Source of the DNA: Melioribacteraceae bacterium
GTDB taxonomy: Bacteria; Bacteroidota; Ignavibacteria; Ignavibacteriales; Melioribacteraceae
DNA: 17,722 nt
Direction of reading: 5' to 3'
NCBI GenBank assembly: GCA_023230485.1
Contig: JALNXG010000075.1
Location: 1 to 17,722, forward strand
In this document: piece by piece, positions 7,238-14,606 of the stretch
How the letters are laid out: each line of letters starts with the position of its first letter
Numbering within the stretch: position 1 is the first letter of the stretch
Notes under the pieces: generated by a model
The model's database searches: none
What the model saw: only the letters and a program-made list of their open reading frames with translations
What the model was told of the DNA's origin: nothing
Position numbers and translations under genes: made by a program

Positions 7238-8575
7238 ATGAAAACTATCTACTTTATTAGAAAATTTTTACACTTTTTTAGTTTAGAATCCGAACTCGAA
7301 AATCAAGATTTTGTATATGATGAAATTAAAAAAGGGAGTGTATTCAAAGGCACAAATCTTTGGATTTTAATTTTTGCAATTATTGTAGCTTCTGTTGGGC
7401 TCAATATTAACTCCACGGCAGTAATAATTGGAGCGATGCTCATATCACCTCTCATGGGACCTATCAATGGTATGGGTTATAGTATAGCAACATACGATTT
7501 TGAACTTTTTACAAAATCTATTAAAAACTTTTCTTTTGCTATAATCGTAAGTCTTGTAGCCTCCACTGCTTATTTTGCATTAAGTCCTGTTTCAACAGCT
7601 CATTCTGAATTATTAGCCAGAACGAGTCCAACCATATATGATGTTTTGATTGCTTTATTTGGTGGTTTAGCCGGTATTGTTGCTATTAGTAGCAAACAAA
7701 AGGGAAATGTTATACCCGGCGTGGCTATTGCTACTGCTCTTATGCCTCCATTGTGTACTGCGGGTTACGGACTTGGAACAGGTCAATTTAATTTTTTCTT
7801 TGGGGCTTTTTATTTGTTTACAATCAATACCATTTTTATTGCCATAGCGTCTATTTGGATTTCGCAAATATTGAAGTTCCCTATTAGAACGATAGTTGAC
7901 CCGGGTAAAAAGAAAAGGATCAATAGTACTATTACCATTGTTATAACTATTGTTCTTTTGCCAAGTATATTTTTTGGTTATAAACTTGTAAAGCAAGAAG
8001 AATTTTTACAGCAAGCAAATATGTATGCTTCAAATGTTACACTATATGAAGGGAACTATCTTTTAAAAAATAAAATTGACGTAAATTCAAATGCAATTAC
8101 TCTAATTTATGGAGGCTCAACACTATCCGAAAATCAAAAAAATGAAATAATTAAAAAAGCGAATGACTTTAATATTGAAGATGCTACAATTATCATTCAA
8201 CAAGGATTAACTTTTAGCAATATTGATGATGCGAATATTGAATCACTCAAACTCAAAGAACAGATTATAAATCTGAATGATTTATTAAATAAGCAGAATT
8301 CTGACATAGACAGTATAAGAAATAAACAAAAATTCGGAATAGAAATCTTAAATGAGATTAAACCTTTATTTCCACAAATTAATGGTTGTTTATATTCTGA
8401 ACCATTAGACTTTAGTGATTCACTAAAATCACCACACACAAAACCAATTGTAATTTTGTATTCTAATACGATAATTAAAAATTCTGATAAAACGAAAATT
8501 AATAATTGGCTAAAACAACGACTAAAAAGTAATAGTACAAAGGTTTATTATGAAAAAAAAATGCGTAAAGAATAA
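7238..8575 (+). CDS. DUF389 family membrane protein (TIGR00341-like)
   Basis: A 445-residue integral membrane protein. The conserved DUF389 core is plain: SVGLNINSTAVIIGAMLISP then LMGPINGMGYSIATYD (about residues 52-87), and later PGVAIATALMPPLCTAGYGL (about 160-180). About seven hydrophobic segments can be drawn, roughly at 39-60, 62-80, 98-118, 133-152, 157-178, 185-208 and 230-250. The C-terminal 190 residues are soluble, with a predicted coiled coil (about 328-360) and an end YSNTIIKNSDKTKINNWL that may be an extra-membrane sensing or assembly domain. The family's function is unknown; some members are loosely annotated as transport or osmotic-stress proteins, which this sequence does not decide. 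The start ATG has AGAAGAG about 10 nt upstream. The gene is intact, and its stop is followed by the same ATAAAGCAC motif as the lipoprotein gene. Confidence 0.85.
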   Translation: MKTIYFIRKFLHFFSLESELENQDFVYDEIKKGSVFKGTNLWILIFAIIVASVGLNINSTAVIIGAMLISPLMGPINGMGYSIATYDFELFTKSIKNFSFAIIVSLVASTAYFALSPVSTAHSELLARTSPTIYDVLIALFGGLAGIVAISSKQKGNVIPGVAIATALMPPLCTAGYGLGTGQFNFFFGAFYLFTINTIFIAIASIWISQILKFPIRTIVDPGKKKRINSTITIVITIVLLPSIFFGYKLVKQEEFLQQANMYASNVTLYEGNYLLKNKIDVNSNAITLIYGGSTLSENQKNEIIKKANDFNIEDATIIIQQGLTFSNIDDANIESLKLKEQIINLNDLLNKQNSDIDSIRNKQKFGIEILNEIKPLFPQINGCLYSEPLDFSDSLKSPHTKPIVILYSNTIIKNSDKTKINNWLKQRLKSNSTKVYYEKKMRKE

Positions 8576-8849
8576 AGCACTAAACATTAACACATTTTAA
8601 AATTATATTAGTGATAAAGCTTTAGAATATTCCGGTAATTACAAAATCACATTAAATTCTTTAGAAGCTATTTATAAGTCAAATTATTGGTTGGAGTGAG
8701 TTGATTAACCACTGAATGCTGAAATGATTCAAGAAAACCCGGTAAATGATCAATGCATGGATAAAAAACGAATATGAAAAATATTTTAAACAACTTAACT
8801 TTTTTACTTTATAATTAATCATGTATGAATCATACTTCTGTTTTATTTA
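8576..8849. other. Intergenic stretch between convergent genes
   Basis: A 274-bp AT-rich stretch between the DUF389 stop and the stop of the outer-membrane protein gene. It holds the repeated gene-end motif at its left and a short palindrome GTATGAATCATAC (8823-8835). The palindrome has no T-run and almost no loop, so it is not a good terminator. No gene seen. Confidence 0.5.
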
Positions 8850-9407
8850 TTAAAAATACCATCCGATTTTAATCGATGCTTCCGGCGTAAACTCATTTGG
8901 TTTAAATGTTCTGCTTCCAACCTTTACTTCGTTATCACCTGCAATGATGTAATGAAAAGCTACCCACGGATTCAGATAAATATTTTTATAAAACTTCCAC
9001 ACATATCCTCCCCCCAAAGTAAAAACTGTGTTATTATATGATGAGGTTTGATTTTCAGCTTCATATGTAATTTGTGAATCCCAGTATTCAAGACCGGTAC
9101 CGATCCAGAATCCCTCAAAATTTTTCTTAAAAAAGTAATCTGTTATTAATGCATAGACATTAAGTTTATTATCTTTATAACCTTCAGCAACTGCAAATTG
9201 GGGTACAGTCGTTTTTGTTAAGATTGTTCTGAATCTAAACTGATCGATTCCATACCAAGCCGAAGCATAATAACCACCACTTATATATGGAAGTAAATCC
9301 AGCTCTGTACCAAATGTTTGTTTCGTAATTAATGAATCAGAATTGATTTGTTGTGCCCACAATGTTGATGTAAACAAGATGATAGTTATTAATATTGAAT
9401 TTTTCAT
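8850..9407 (-). CDS. Predicted outer-membrane beta-barrel protein, unknown function
   Basis: A 185-residue protein with a clear signal peptide (MKNSILITIILFTSTLWA, cleavage before QQ). The rest alternates polar and aromatic residues as in small barrels (YISGGYYASAWYGIDQFRFR, GFWIGTGLEYWDSQITYE, NTVFTLGGGYVWKFYKNIYL) and ends in aromatic Phe (KIGWYF), the usual outer-membrane insertion signal. No specific family recognised; its likely place is the outer membrane. It follows the nitroreductase gene on the same strand with a 51-bp gap and may be cotranscribed. The start region is tandemly duplicated, creating a five-codon upstream ORF that overlaps this start by ATGA. Confidence 0.7.
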   Translation of the reverse strand: MKNSILITIILFTSTLWAQQINSDSLITKQTFGTELDLLPYISGGYYASAWYGIDQFRFRTILTKTTVPQFAVAEGYKDNKLNVYALITDYFFKKNFEGFWIGTGLEYWDSQITYEAENQTSSYNNTVFTLGGGYVWKFYKNIYLNPWVAFHYIIAGDNEVKVGSRTFKPNEFTPEASIKIGWYF

Positions 9408-9428
9408 ATTATATTTTTCATATTATAT
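9401..9428 (-). repeat. 14-bp tandem duplication of the start region, making a mini upstream ORF
   Basis: On the plus strand TTTTCATATTATAT occurs twice in tandem (9401-9414, 9415-9428). On the minus strand this duplicates the start codon. The upstream ATG (9421) reads ATG-AAA-AAT-ATA-ATA-TGA, and its stop shares ATGA with the true start at 9407, a translational-coupling arrangement. Confidence 0.85.
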
Positions 9429-9458
9429 TTTTCCTTTATAAATAATTGTAGTATATTT

Positions 9459-10544
9459 TTATTTAACATTTTTTTCAGTGTATTTGATTATTTTATTACA
9501 AGGTCTGCGCACACTATTTGCCGGTGGATAATTTTCCACATAACCAATTCGTGCTACAAATTGAATGACTCCCGGCAGAGACAAACGTTCGTTTACTTCT
9601 TTCTCAAAATTCTCTTCTTCAATCATCTGATTCATTGGATGAAATCCGATCATCAAATCTCTGCTAGTCAAATTTAGTTGTTGATACAATCTTCCTGTAT
9701 TTATCCAATTTTCGGGGTTTTCTTCGTTTTGAACAATCAAAATCCATCCGCCACAATTTTCTGTTTGCTCTTTTGTTTTATCAATGCCGGTATTAATGAA
9801 AGAATCCTTCATCGAGTCTTCCGGTTTATAAAAGTTTCGCACAAAAAAACCACCGAAACCGGTTATTCCCATTTCGGAAGTTGTTAGACCATCGCGATGT
9901 TTTTCAACATCACTATTTGAAAAACGTATCCAGTTGGCAAGTTCTTGTTTTGCTTGATCGTCTTTTACTTGGCAGATATAAGCAGAAAGGGTTTGTGATG
10001 CAATATATTTCCCCTCTTCCGAATATGATGGGAAGTAAACTATTTCAGAATTATTATGAGTAAGATTGTTTAAATGTTCCTTGGATATTGCAGTATTATG
10101 AAAAGGGGTGCGAAGTGTTCTGCGATTTTTAATCTGATCTAAATCATAATTGCTTCTCTGTGCTTTACTAAGATAAATCGCAGCGACATTGGTATCGTTT
10201 TTATGTTTTGCAGTTATTTGGATGTCAGCTTTATAACCAAAACATTCGGCTGCAAACACAAAATTTTCAATAAAAGCACCCAATGATATAAATAATTCAC
10301 GAGCATCCGGATCTACGACTTGGAGCTTTTTTGAAAAGTCGGCTTTTAAATATAAAAGAGAATCATTTACAATTTCAACAAACCATGGCTGCGTATTATG
10401 CGAACTGCCGGCTAAAGTAGCATAATAGATAATTTCTTCTACGGGCTCAGAAAGCTCATCATCAAAACTTTCTCTTGAAACCGGTACACATCCCGAAAAA
10501 ATTGATACAAATGTTACGAATTTTAAAATATTTCTTGTTTTCAT
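9459..10544 (-). CDS. Acg-like nitroreductase family lipoprotein (FMN-binding)
   Basis: A 361-residue protein of the nitroreductase superfamily, Acg-like branch. The FMN-phosphate segment LAGSSHNTQPW is at about residues 44-54. RRTLRTPF (141-148) and a second half with GWILIVQNEENPENWINTGR and LMIGFHPMNQMIEE match the two tandem nitroreductase-like halves of this branch. The N-terminus MKTRNILKFVTFVSIFSGC looks like a lipoprotein signal with Cys19, unusual for a flavoenzyme usually found in the cytoplasm; the Phe at -3 makes the lipobox less certain. Members bind FMN; a substrate cannot be assigned. The start has GAGGA 7-8 nt upstream. A TAnnTTTG promoter, a 12-bp inverted repeat and an Fnr-like palindrome lie in the 83-bp gap to the Crp/Fnr gene, so control by that neighbour is likely. 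Confidence 0.8.
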   Translation of the reverse strand: MKTRNILKFVTFVSIFSGCVPVSRESFDDELSEPVEEIIYYATLAGSSHNTQPWFVEIVNDSLLYLKADFSKKLQVVDPDARELFISLGAFIENFVFAAECFGYKADIQITAKHKNDTNVAAIYLSKAQRSNYDLDQIKNRRTLRTPFHNTAISKEHLNNLTHNNSEIVYFPSYSEEGKYIASQTLSAYICQVKDDQAKQELANWIRFSNSDVEKHRDGLTTSEMGITGFGGFFVRNFYKPEDSMKDSFINTGIDKTKEQTENCGGWILIVQNEENPENWINTGRLYQQLNLTSRDLMIGFHPMNQMIEEENFEKEVNERLSLPGVIQFVARIGYVENYPPANSVRRPCNKIIKYTEKNVK

Positions 10545-10607
10545 TTTATCCTCAATAATTAAGTGATTATTTACAGTACAAAGTTAATTTGTATCTGAGG
10601 ATAAAAT
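10543..10607 (-). promoter_or_regulatory. Nitroreductase promoter inside a 12-bp inverted repeat
   Basis: ATTTTATCCTCA (10543-10554) and TGAGGATAAAAT (10596-10607) are perfect inverted repeats 41 bp apart. Between them the minus strand has TAACTTTG (10586-10579), an exact TAnnTTTG box. The near arm covers the Shine-Dalgarno GAGGA and touches the start codon of the nitroreductase gene. In a transcript reading through from the crp/fnr gene the two arms could pair and hide that start. In DNA they could be paired operator half-sites around the promoter. Confidence 0.5.
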
Positions 10608-10608
10608 C

Positions 10609-10624
10609 CTTGACTTAAGTTAAG
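10609..10624. promoter_or_regulatory. Crp/Fnr-type palindrome upstream of the nitroreductase promoter
   Basis: CTTGACTTAAGTTAAG is a 16-bp palindrome with one mismatched pair; its core TTGAC-TTAA-GTTAA resembles the Fnr box TTGAT-N4-ATCAA. Its centre (10616.5) is about 40-45 bp upstream of the start expected from the TAACTTTG box, which is the class II activator position. It lies just after the stop of the crp/fnr gene, whose product is the obvious candidate ligand. Confidence 0.45.
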
Positions 10625-10627
10625 AAA

Positions 10628-11227
10628 TTATTTTGTGTAGCGATTTCTTATTCGGCTGAGTGACTCCGGGGTTATACCAAGGTAAGAGGCGAGAAAGTGC
10701 AGCGGAATATTCTTAACATATTCGGGGTATTCATTCATTAACCACGAGTATCTTTCTTGTGGTGTATCATTTAGAAAACTTAGCAGATGTTTTTCAGATG
10801 TTATGAAAACCTGTTCGGCTAGAAGTCTTCCCAATCTTTCTACTTTATGTTCTTTTTCATACAAAGACATAAGATTTTTGTACTTAATAAACAGCACATC
10901 CATTTTAACCATTGCCTGAATATTTACTATAGATGGTTTTTGTTCAATTAAACTTGTAAAAGAGGTTATGAATCCGGGTGCGAAATAAAAATCGCTTGTT
11001 ACTTCGGTTCCTTCTTTCTTTGTGTGATAGAAGCGTGCGAAACCTTCGGGTAAAAAGAAAATTTTGTCAGCTGTTTTACCGGCTTCCAGCAAAATTTCTT
11101 TTCTTGCAACTTTCTTATACTCAAAGTTGCTGATGATAATATCAAAAAGATTTTCTTCTGTTGGTATAAACCTATTTACAAACTCGTGGAATAGATTTAA
11201 AATATTTTCAGATATATAATCATTCAT
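10628..11227 (-). CDS. Crp/Fnr family transcriptional regulator
   Basis: A 199-residue regulator. Residues about 25-130 form the cyclic-nucleotide-binding-like barrel (KKVARKEILLEAGKTADKIF, FLPEGFARFYHTKKEGTEVT, SDFYFAPGFITSFTSLIEQK). A long helix follows, and the C-terminal helix-turn-helix is IPLHFLASYLGITPESLSRI (about 174-193). This short C-terminal form is common in Bacteroidota. There is no Cys cluster for an Fnr iron-sulfur site, so direct oxygen sensing by that means is unlikely; the ligand is unknown. The start is the first ATG of ATGAATG. Just upstream is AGGAAATAATTCCT (11228-11241), a short inverted repeat that could be an autoregulatory site. It is followed on the same strand by the nitroreductase gene with an Fnr-like site between them. 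Confidence 0.9.
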   Translation of the reverse strand: MNDYISENILNLFHEFVNRFIPTEENLFDIIISNFEYKKVARKEILLEAGKTADKIFFLPEGFARFYHTKKEGTEVTSDFYFAPGFITSFTSLIEQKPSIVNIQAMVKMDVLFIKYKNLMSLYEKEHKVERLGRLLAEQVFITSEKHLLSFLNDTPQERYSWLMNEYPEYVKNIPLHFLASYLGITPESLSRIRNRYTK

Positions 11228-11309
11228 AGGAAATAATTCCTCAAAATTTTTAGTGTTTCGGCGAATTATTAAAAGGTCGGGAATTGCAAGCCCTCACTTT
11301 GTAATAATC

Positions 11310-11394
11310 TTAAGACGATGTAATGACGTTTTCGTTAACCGGCAGCCAAACAGTAAAGGTACTCCCCTTACTTAGCTCGCTTATTACTGTAATT
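11310..11394 (-). pseudogene. Last 28 codons of a sensor histidine kinase, cut at a CRISPR repeat
   Basis: The minus strand right beside the lone repeat reads ITVISELSKGSTFTVWLPVN then ENVITSS and TAA (11310). SELxKGSTFTVWLPV is the classic last strand of the histidine kinase ATPase domain. Everything upstream is gone and replaced by the repeat. The 30 nt next to the repeat (11365-11394) are spacer-sized and in frame. The kinase at 14607 ends differently (HTSNQGTTFKLVFPQHKQNT), so this is not a copy of it. Confidence 0.7.
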
Positions 11395-11440
11395 CATGAA
11401 TTTAATATCAGTAAATCAAAATTTGAAAGCAATCCAAAAC
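11395..11440 (-). repeat. Lone CRISPR repeat copy with three mismatches
   Basis: It aligns with the full 46-nt array repeat, with CATGAATT for CTTGAATC (two changes) and CAAAAC for CACAAC. It is 7.5 kb from the last array repeat. A histidine kinase fragment abuts its left side and a BRO/DinD-type pseudogene its right. It shares the CTT-to-CAT change with the copy at 5674. Its sense would allow a tracrRNA anti-repeat on the plus strand, but the sequence that follows shows no tracrRNA-like hairpins or terminator. Confidence 0.9.
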
Positions 11441-11462
11441 CTATCACTGATTCGGAAGATGA

Positions 11463-12183
11463 TTATTTTTTAATTCTCTTTTTCGTTTCTGATTCATATA
11501 TATAATTTTCTTTAGTTGATACCTTTTTCTTTGTTTTAACTTCGAGAGCTTTCTTTGCGTCTTCTGCAATTTTGCCAGCCTCTTTTGCATCATTTTTAAG
11601 ATTATCAAGTCCTCGAGTATCTTGTGTTTGTGTTATTTCGGTTGTAGCTCTTTCTCCCAACATGGAAAAAATAAGTTCAAGGTCTGTCATGTGGTTTCGT
11701 AAATTTTCATGTTTAAGATTTTTGTATTCATTTGGTGTCATTCCAAATGTAGCTTTACTAATTTCAGCAGTTAAGATTGAGTAATCGGTCTGGTCTTTAG
11801 CTCCTCTTTTTTGTTATTCATCAGTAAGTTTCTCACGAACAGCACTTCCGCGCATTCTTTTTTCTATCCAGTCTTCACTAAATCCATTGGCTTTATATAA
11901 TGCCTTAGTTCTTTTTGTAGTTAATTCAGGGTCTTCAATTTCTTGAATTCTCTCATATCTTTAAGATATCCACTAGGGTCTTTTGAATCAGTTAAAGTAG
12001 AAATCACATCGGAAATTACAAACCACCATTCATTATTATATATGGTTTTTCTAATCTCCCTTTTTTGAAATAATGCAATTTTGGAACTTTCGCTTGTACT
12101 ATTTCTTTTTTAATAGATTTGGGTTCATTTTTCTTTTTCAAGAGTAATTTATTTGTTTCACCTTTTTTAATAACTTTTTTCTT
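11463..12183 (-). pseudogene. Decayed BRO/DinD-type protein gene (frameshifts, stop, internal deletion)
   Basis: Reading the minus strand across frames recovers KIALFQKREIRKTIYNNEWW and FVISDVISTLTDSKDPSGYL (BRO-N-like start), then EIEDPELTTKRTKALYKANG and FSEDWIEKRMRGSAVREKLT, then an intact end (11741-11463) with ENLRNHMTDLELIFSMLGER and KALEVKTKKKVSTKENY. This is the BRO-N/DinD-like (DNA-damage-inducible or phage-antirepressor type) family. It is broken by a frameshift near 12087 (QAK to SSKIALF), by a second near 11965 where about 60 family residues also seem to be missing, and by TAA at about 11815 where relatives have Trp. No in-frame ATG is left at the 5' end. The end lies 22 bp from the lone CRISPR repeat. 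Such genes travel with phages and mobile islands. Confidence 0.75.
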
Positions 12184-12206
12184 CTATAATTAAACTACAG
12201 TAGCAA

Positions 12207-12527
12207 TTAATAAGAATATTTTAATTTTATTAATGCTTCATTCAAATATTCGTAAATCAAAAACAGAAAACAATGAGAATAGTATTCCATACCAAAGAAT
12301 TTGTGAATTCTTCTTCTTCTGCTGCTGCTTTTTATTTCCTTTATTCGGCTGCGTTTCATCTGCCGAGACGTTATTTTTTTCATTTCTTTATATTTAGCTT
12401 TTGGGTCGGGAATTGGTGAGATTTTGCTTCCTATTTCTCTATCGGGCTTAAAAATACCAACAACAACTAATATGACGAATAAACCAAAAAATATTAATAT
12501 TGTAAAACCAAAAATCTTTTCTGCCAT
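12207..12527 (-). CDS. Small protein with one N-terminal membrane helix, unknown function
   Basis: A 106-residue ORF. The start MAEKIFGFTILIFFGLFVIL then VVVGIF is one strong membrane helix (about 6-26); a basic, charged segment follows (KYKEMKKITSRQMKRSRIKE). Codons 68-74 are a trinucleotide run, three AGC (Ser) then four AGA (Arg), at 12329-12309. After it the sequence changes character (IHKFFGMEYYSHCFLFLIYE), so the original C-terminus may have been altered by repeat slippage or a frameshift. It precedes the BRO-type pseudogene by 23 bp on the same strand. No family recognised; the first half looks more reliable than the second. Confidence 0.45.
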   Translation of the reverse strand: MAEKIFGFTILIFFGLFVILVVVGIFKPDREIGSKISPIPDPKAKYKEMKKITSRQMKRSRIKEIKSSSRRRRIHKFFGMEYYSHCFLFLIYEYLNEALIKLKYSY

Positions 12528-12709
12528 ATTTTTACTTCTAAAACCTAAATGATTTCCCGTTTTTGGACGGCAAACTCAAGAATATTTAAATTCAGACTTA
12601 ATTATCATCAATTAGAGAAGTTCGTTGGTAAAAATGGTAAGTGGTTAGTGCTACTTCACGGTTGAAATTACTTGATACGTGTGGCAAAAAAATTTAGCCG
12701 AGAACAAGA

Positions 12710-13240
12710 TCACCAGCGATAGCCCTCTATTGCTTTTGAACAGGTAGTGCAGTAGGAATTGCCTTTTATATCCACTTCCTCAATTCCATTTGAAGAATGC
12801 ATTACGCAATCCCAATCAAGGCAGTGTCGCAATCCGTAATTATGACCCAATTCGTGAAGTGCTTCTTTAATCGTCCGCTCAAGAAGTAATTTCTCATCCG
12901 ATATACCGGAATAAAACTCTTCATGCAGGCGACAAACCGACACGATAGCATGCTTTCCATTAAGCTGAGCTTCCCCAAAAATAAAAGTTAATGCGGGTAC
13001 AAATAAATCAACATCCGTTAAAAGAAGAACTTTACCATTTAAGTGATCGGTGAGATTAAGTACTTCGGCAAGTATCTGAGTAGAATAATATTGCTGTCTA
13101 TCGATTGAAAAAAAATCATCGATATTGACTTTAAGATCAACAACATTAATTTTACAAGAAAATCTTTTAGAAAATTCCGCAACAAGATTTTGCAACAATA
13201 ATTGGTTGTAAAATTTAAGCGGTGTAAGATAAATATCCAT
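12710..13240 (-). CDS. amzA: Archaemetzincin-type zinc metalloprotease (peptidase M54)
   Basis: A 176-residue protein with the archaemetzincin signature: HELGHNYGLRHC (residues 129-140) gives the zinc ligands His129, His133 and His139 and the catalytic Glu130. Cys140 and Cys145, Met147 (DCVMHSS, the Met-turn) and the pair CTTC (Cys164, Cys167) supply the four Cys of the second, structural zinc site. The spacing HExxHxxGx3Cx4CxM...CxxC fits the family, and the length is normal. There is no signal peptide, so it should be cytoplasmic. Members are mostly archaeal with scattered bacterial homologues, and their substrates are unknown. Its ATG overlaps the stop of the sigma54 regulator by one base (TAATG), so it is the last gene of the kinase-regulator operon and probably translationally coupled. 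Pairing with a two-component system is unusual. Confidence 0.88.
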   Translation of the reverse strand: MDIYLTPLKFYNQLLLQNLVAEFSKRFSCKINVVDLKVNIDDFFSIDRQQYYSTQILAEVLNLTDHLNGKVLLLTDVDLFVPALTFIFGEAQLNGKHAIVSVCRLHEEFYSGISDEKLLLERTIKEALHELGHNYGLRHCLDWDCVMHSSNGIEEVDIKGNSYCTTCSKAIEGYRW

Positions 13241-14595
13241 TAATACTCATCTTTACGTAGATCATATTTACTAATTTTATTATATAATGTGGCTCTATCA
13301 ATTCCTAAAATTTGAGCAGCTTTTGAAATATTCCAACTGCATTCATTTAGTATTTTTTGAATATATTTTTTCTCCATAGAAGAAAGACTATTATCTCCTT
13401 CGTCTAATTCAAAAACATTCTTAGATACATGAAATGGCAAATCATCAACTTCTATTGTATCAGTCTTACCCACAACCATAGCTCTTTCTACTGCATTTTC
13501 TAATTCTCTTACATTTCCACGCCAGTCATAATCCATTAAAAAATCACTCGCTTCTTTGGAAACTTTCTTTTTCTTTTTATTCATAACTGTAGAAAATTTA
13601 CCGATAAAAAAATCAACCAATAATGGAATATCATTTCTTCTTTCGCGTAATGGAGGAATAACAATAGTAAATACATTTAACCGATAATATAAATCTTCTC
13701 TAAATTTTCCAGCCTTTACTAATTCTTCGAGCGGTTCATTAGTAGCAGTAATTATTCTGAAATCACTTTTAATTAAGTCATTACCACCGACTCTATTGAA
13801 CTGTTTTGATTCAAGTACACGCAATAATTCAATCTGCATTCTAAGAGAAACTGAGCCGATTTCATCCAAAAATATCGTACCTCCATCAGCCATTTCGAAC
13901 TTCCCTTTTCTCTTGAATTGAGCACCTGTAAACGAACCTTTTTCATGTCCGAATAATTCGCTTTCTAAAAGTGTCTCTGCTAATGCACCGCAATTCACTG
14001 TTATTATCGGCGAATATTTTCTATTACTGTTGATGTGAATTGCTTTTGCTATTAATTCTTTTCCCGTGCCGCTTTCTCCACGGATTAGAACCGTAGTATC
14101 AGTTTTCGCTACGGAATGAACCAATTCATAAATTTTCTTCATCTGAAAACTTTCGCCAATCAGGTTATCCGGTTTAATTACTTCTTCAAGATTTTCCTTC
14201 AGCATAGTGTTTTCAATTTTTAATGATTTTTGTTGAAGAGCATTTTTTACGATATGAGCAAGTTCATCTGGATCAACGGGCTTTGTAACATAATCATAAG
14301 CACCATTCTTCAAAGCAGTTATTGCAGTTGGAACAGAGGAATAGGCAGTAATTAAAATTATGAGGGCATCTTTATCAATTGCTTTAATTTTTATTAGTAA
14401 ATCGAGTCCGCTCATACCCGGCATTTTCATATCAACAAGCAGAAGATCAAATTTTTCCTTAGAATATTTGGATAAGGCTATTTCGCCATCTTCAGCAGTT
14501 TCAACATAATAGTTCTCTTCATCAAACCAATGATAAAGTGATTCTCTAACGATTTTTTCATCATCTACAATTAATATTTTGTTTTTTCTATTCAT
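13240..14595 (-). CDS. Sigma54-dependent NtrC-family response regulator
   Basis: A 451-residue protein with three domains. The receiver domain (about 1-120) has acidic Asp11 and Asp12, phosphoacceptor Asp55 (LLLVDMKMPG) and Lys105 (TKP). The AAA+ domain (about 143-380) has Walker A GESGTGKE (173-180), the sigma54-contact loop GSFTGA (220-225; Ser in place of the more usual Ala of GAFTGA), Walker B TIFLDEIG (240-247) and the arginine-finger region FREDLYYRLNVF. The C-terminal Fis-type helix-turn-helix is NISKAAQILGIDRATLYNKI (about 422-441). Once phosphorylated it should oligomerise and drive sigma54 promoters. It lies 11 bp after the heme-type kinase, its evident partner, and overlaps the archaemetzincin start. 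No sigma54 (-24/-12) promoter was found in the intergenic parts of the window, so its targets are probably elsewhere. Confidence 0.95.
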   Translation of the reverse strand: MNRKNKILIVDDEKIVRESLYHWFDEENYYVETAEDGEIALSKYSKEKFDLLLVDMKMPGMSGLDLLIKIKAIDKDALIILITAYSSVPTAITALKNGAYDYVTKPVDPDELAHIVKNALQQKSLKIENTMLKENLEEVIKPDNLIGESFQMKKIYELVHSVAKTDTTVLIRGESGTGKELIAKAIHINSNRKYSPIITVNCGALAETLLESELFGHEKGSFTGAQFKRKGKFEMADGGTIFLDEIGSVSLRMQIELLRVLESKQFNRVGGNDLIKSDFRIITATNEPLEELVKAGKFREDLYYRLNVFTIVIPPLRERRNDIPLLVDFFIGKFSTVMNKKKKKVSKEASDFLMDYDWRGNVRELENAVERAMVVGKTDTIEVDDLPFHVSKNVFELDEGDNSLSSMEKKYIQKILNECSWNISKAAQILGIDRATLYNKISKYDLRKDEY

Positions 14596-14606
14596 AATTC
14601 ATTCCA

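Noticed and set aside
8823..8835. GTATGAATCATAC as a terminator between convergent genes
   Set aside because: The loop is one base and there is no T-run on either strand.
11395..11520. Lone repeat as tracrRNA anti-repeat on the plus strand
   Set aside because: The match covers the whole 46-nt repeat, including the part that normally does not pair, and the following sequence has no nexus-like hairpins or terminator stem. The same was checked for 5674 and 4961.
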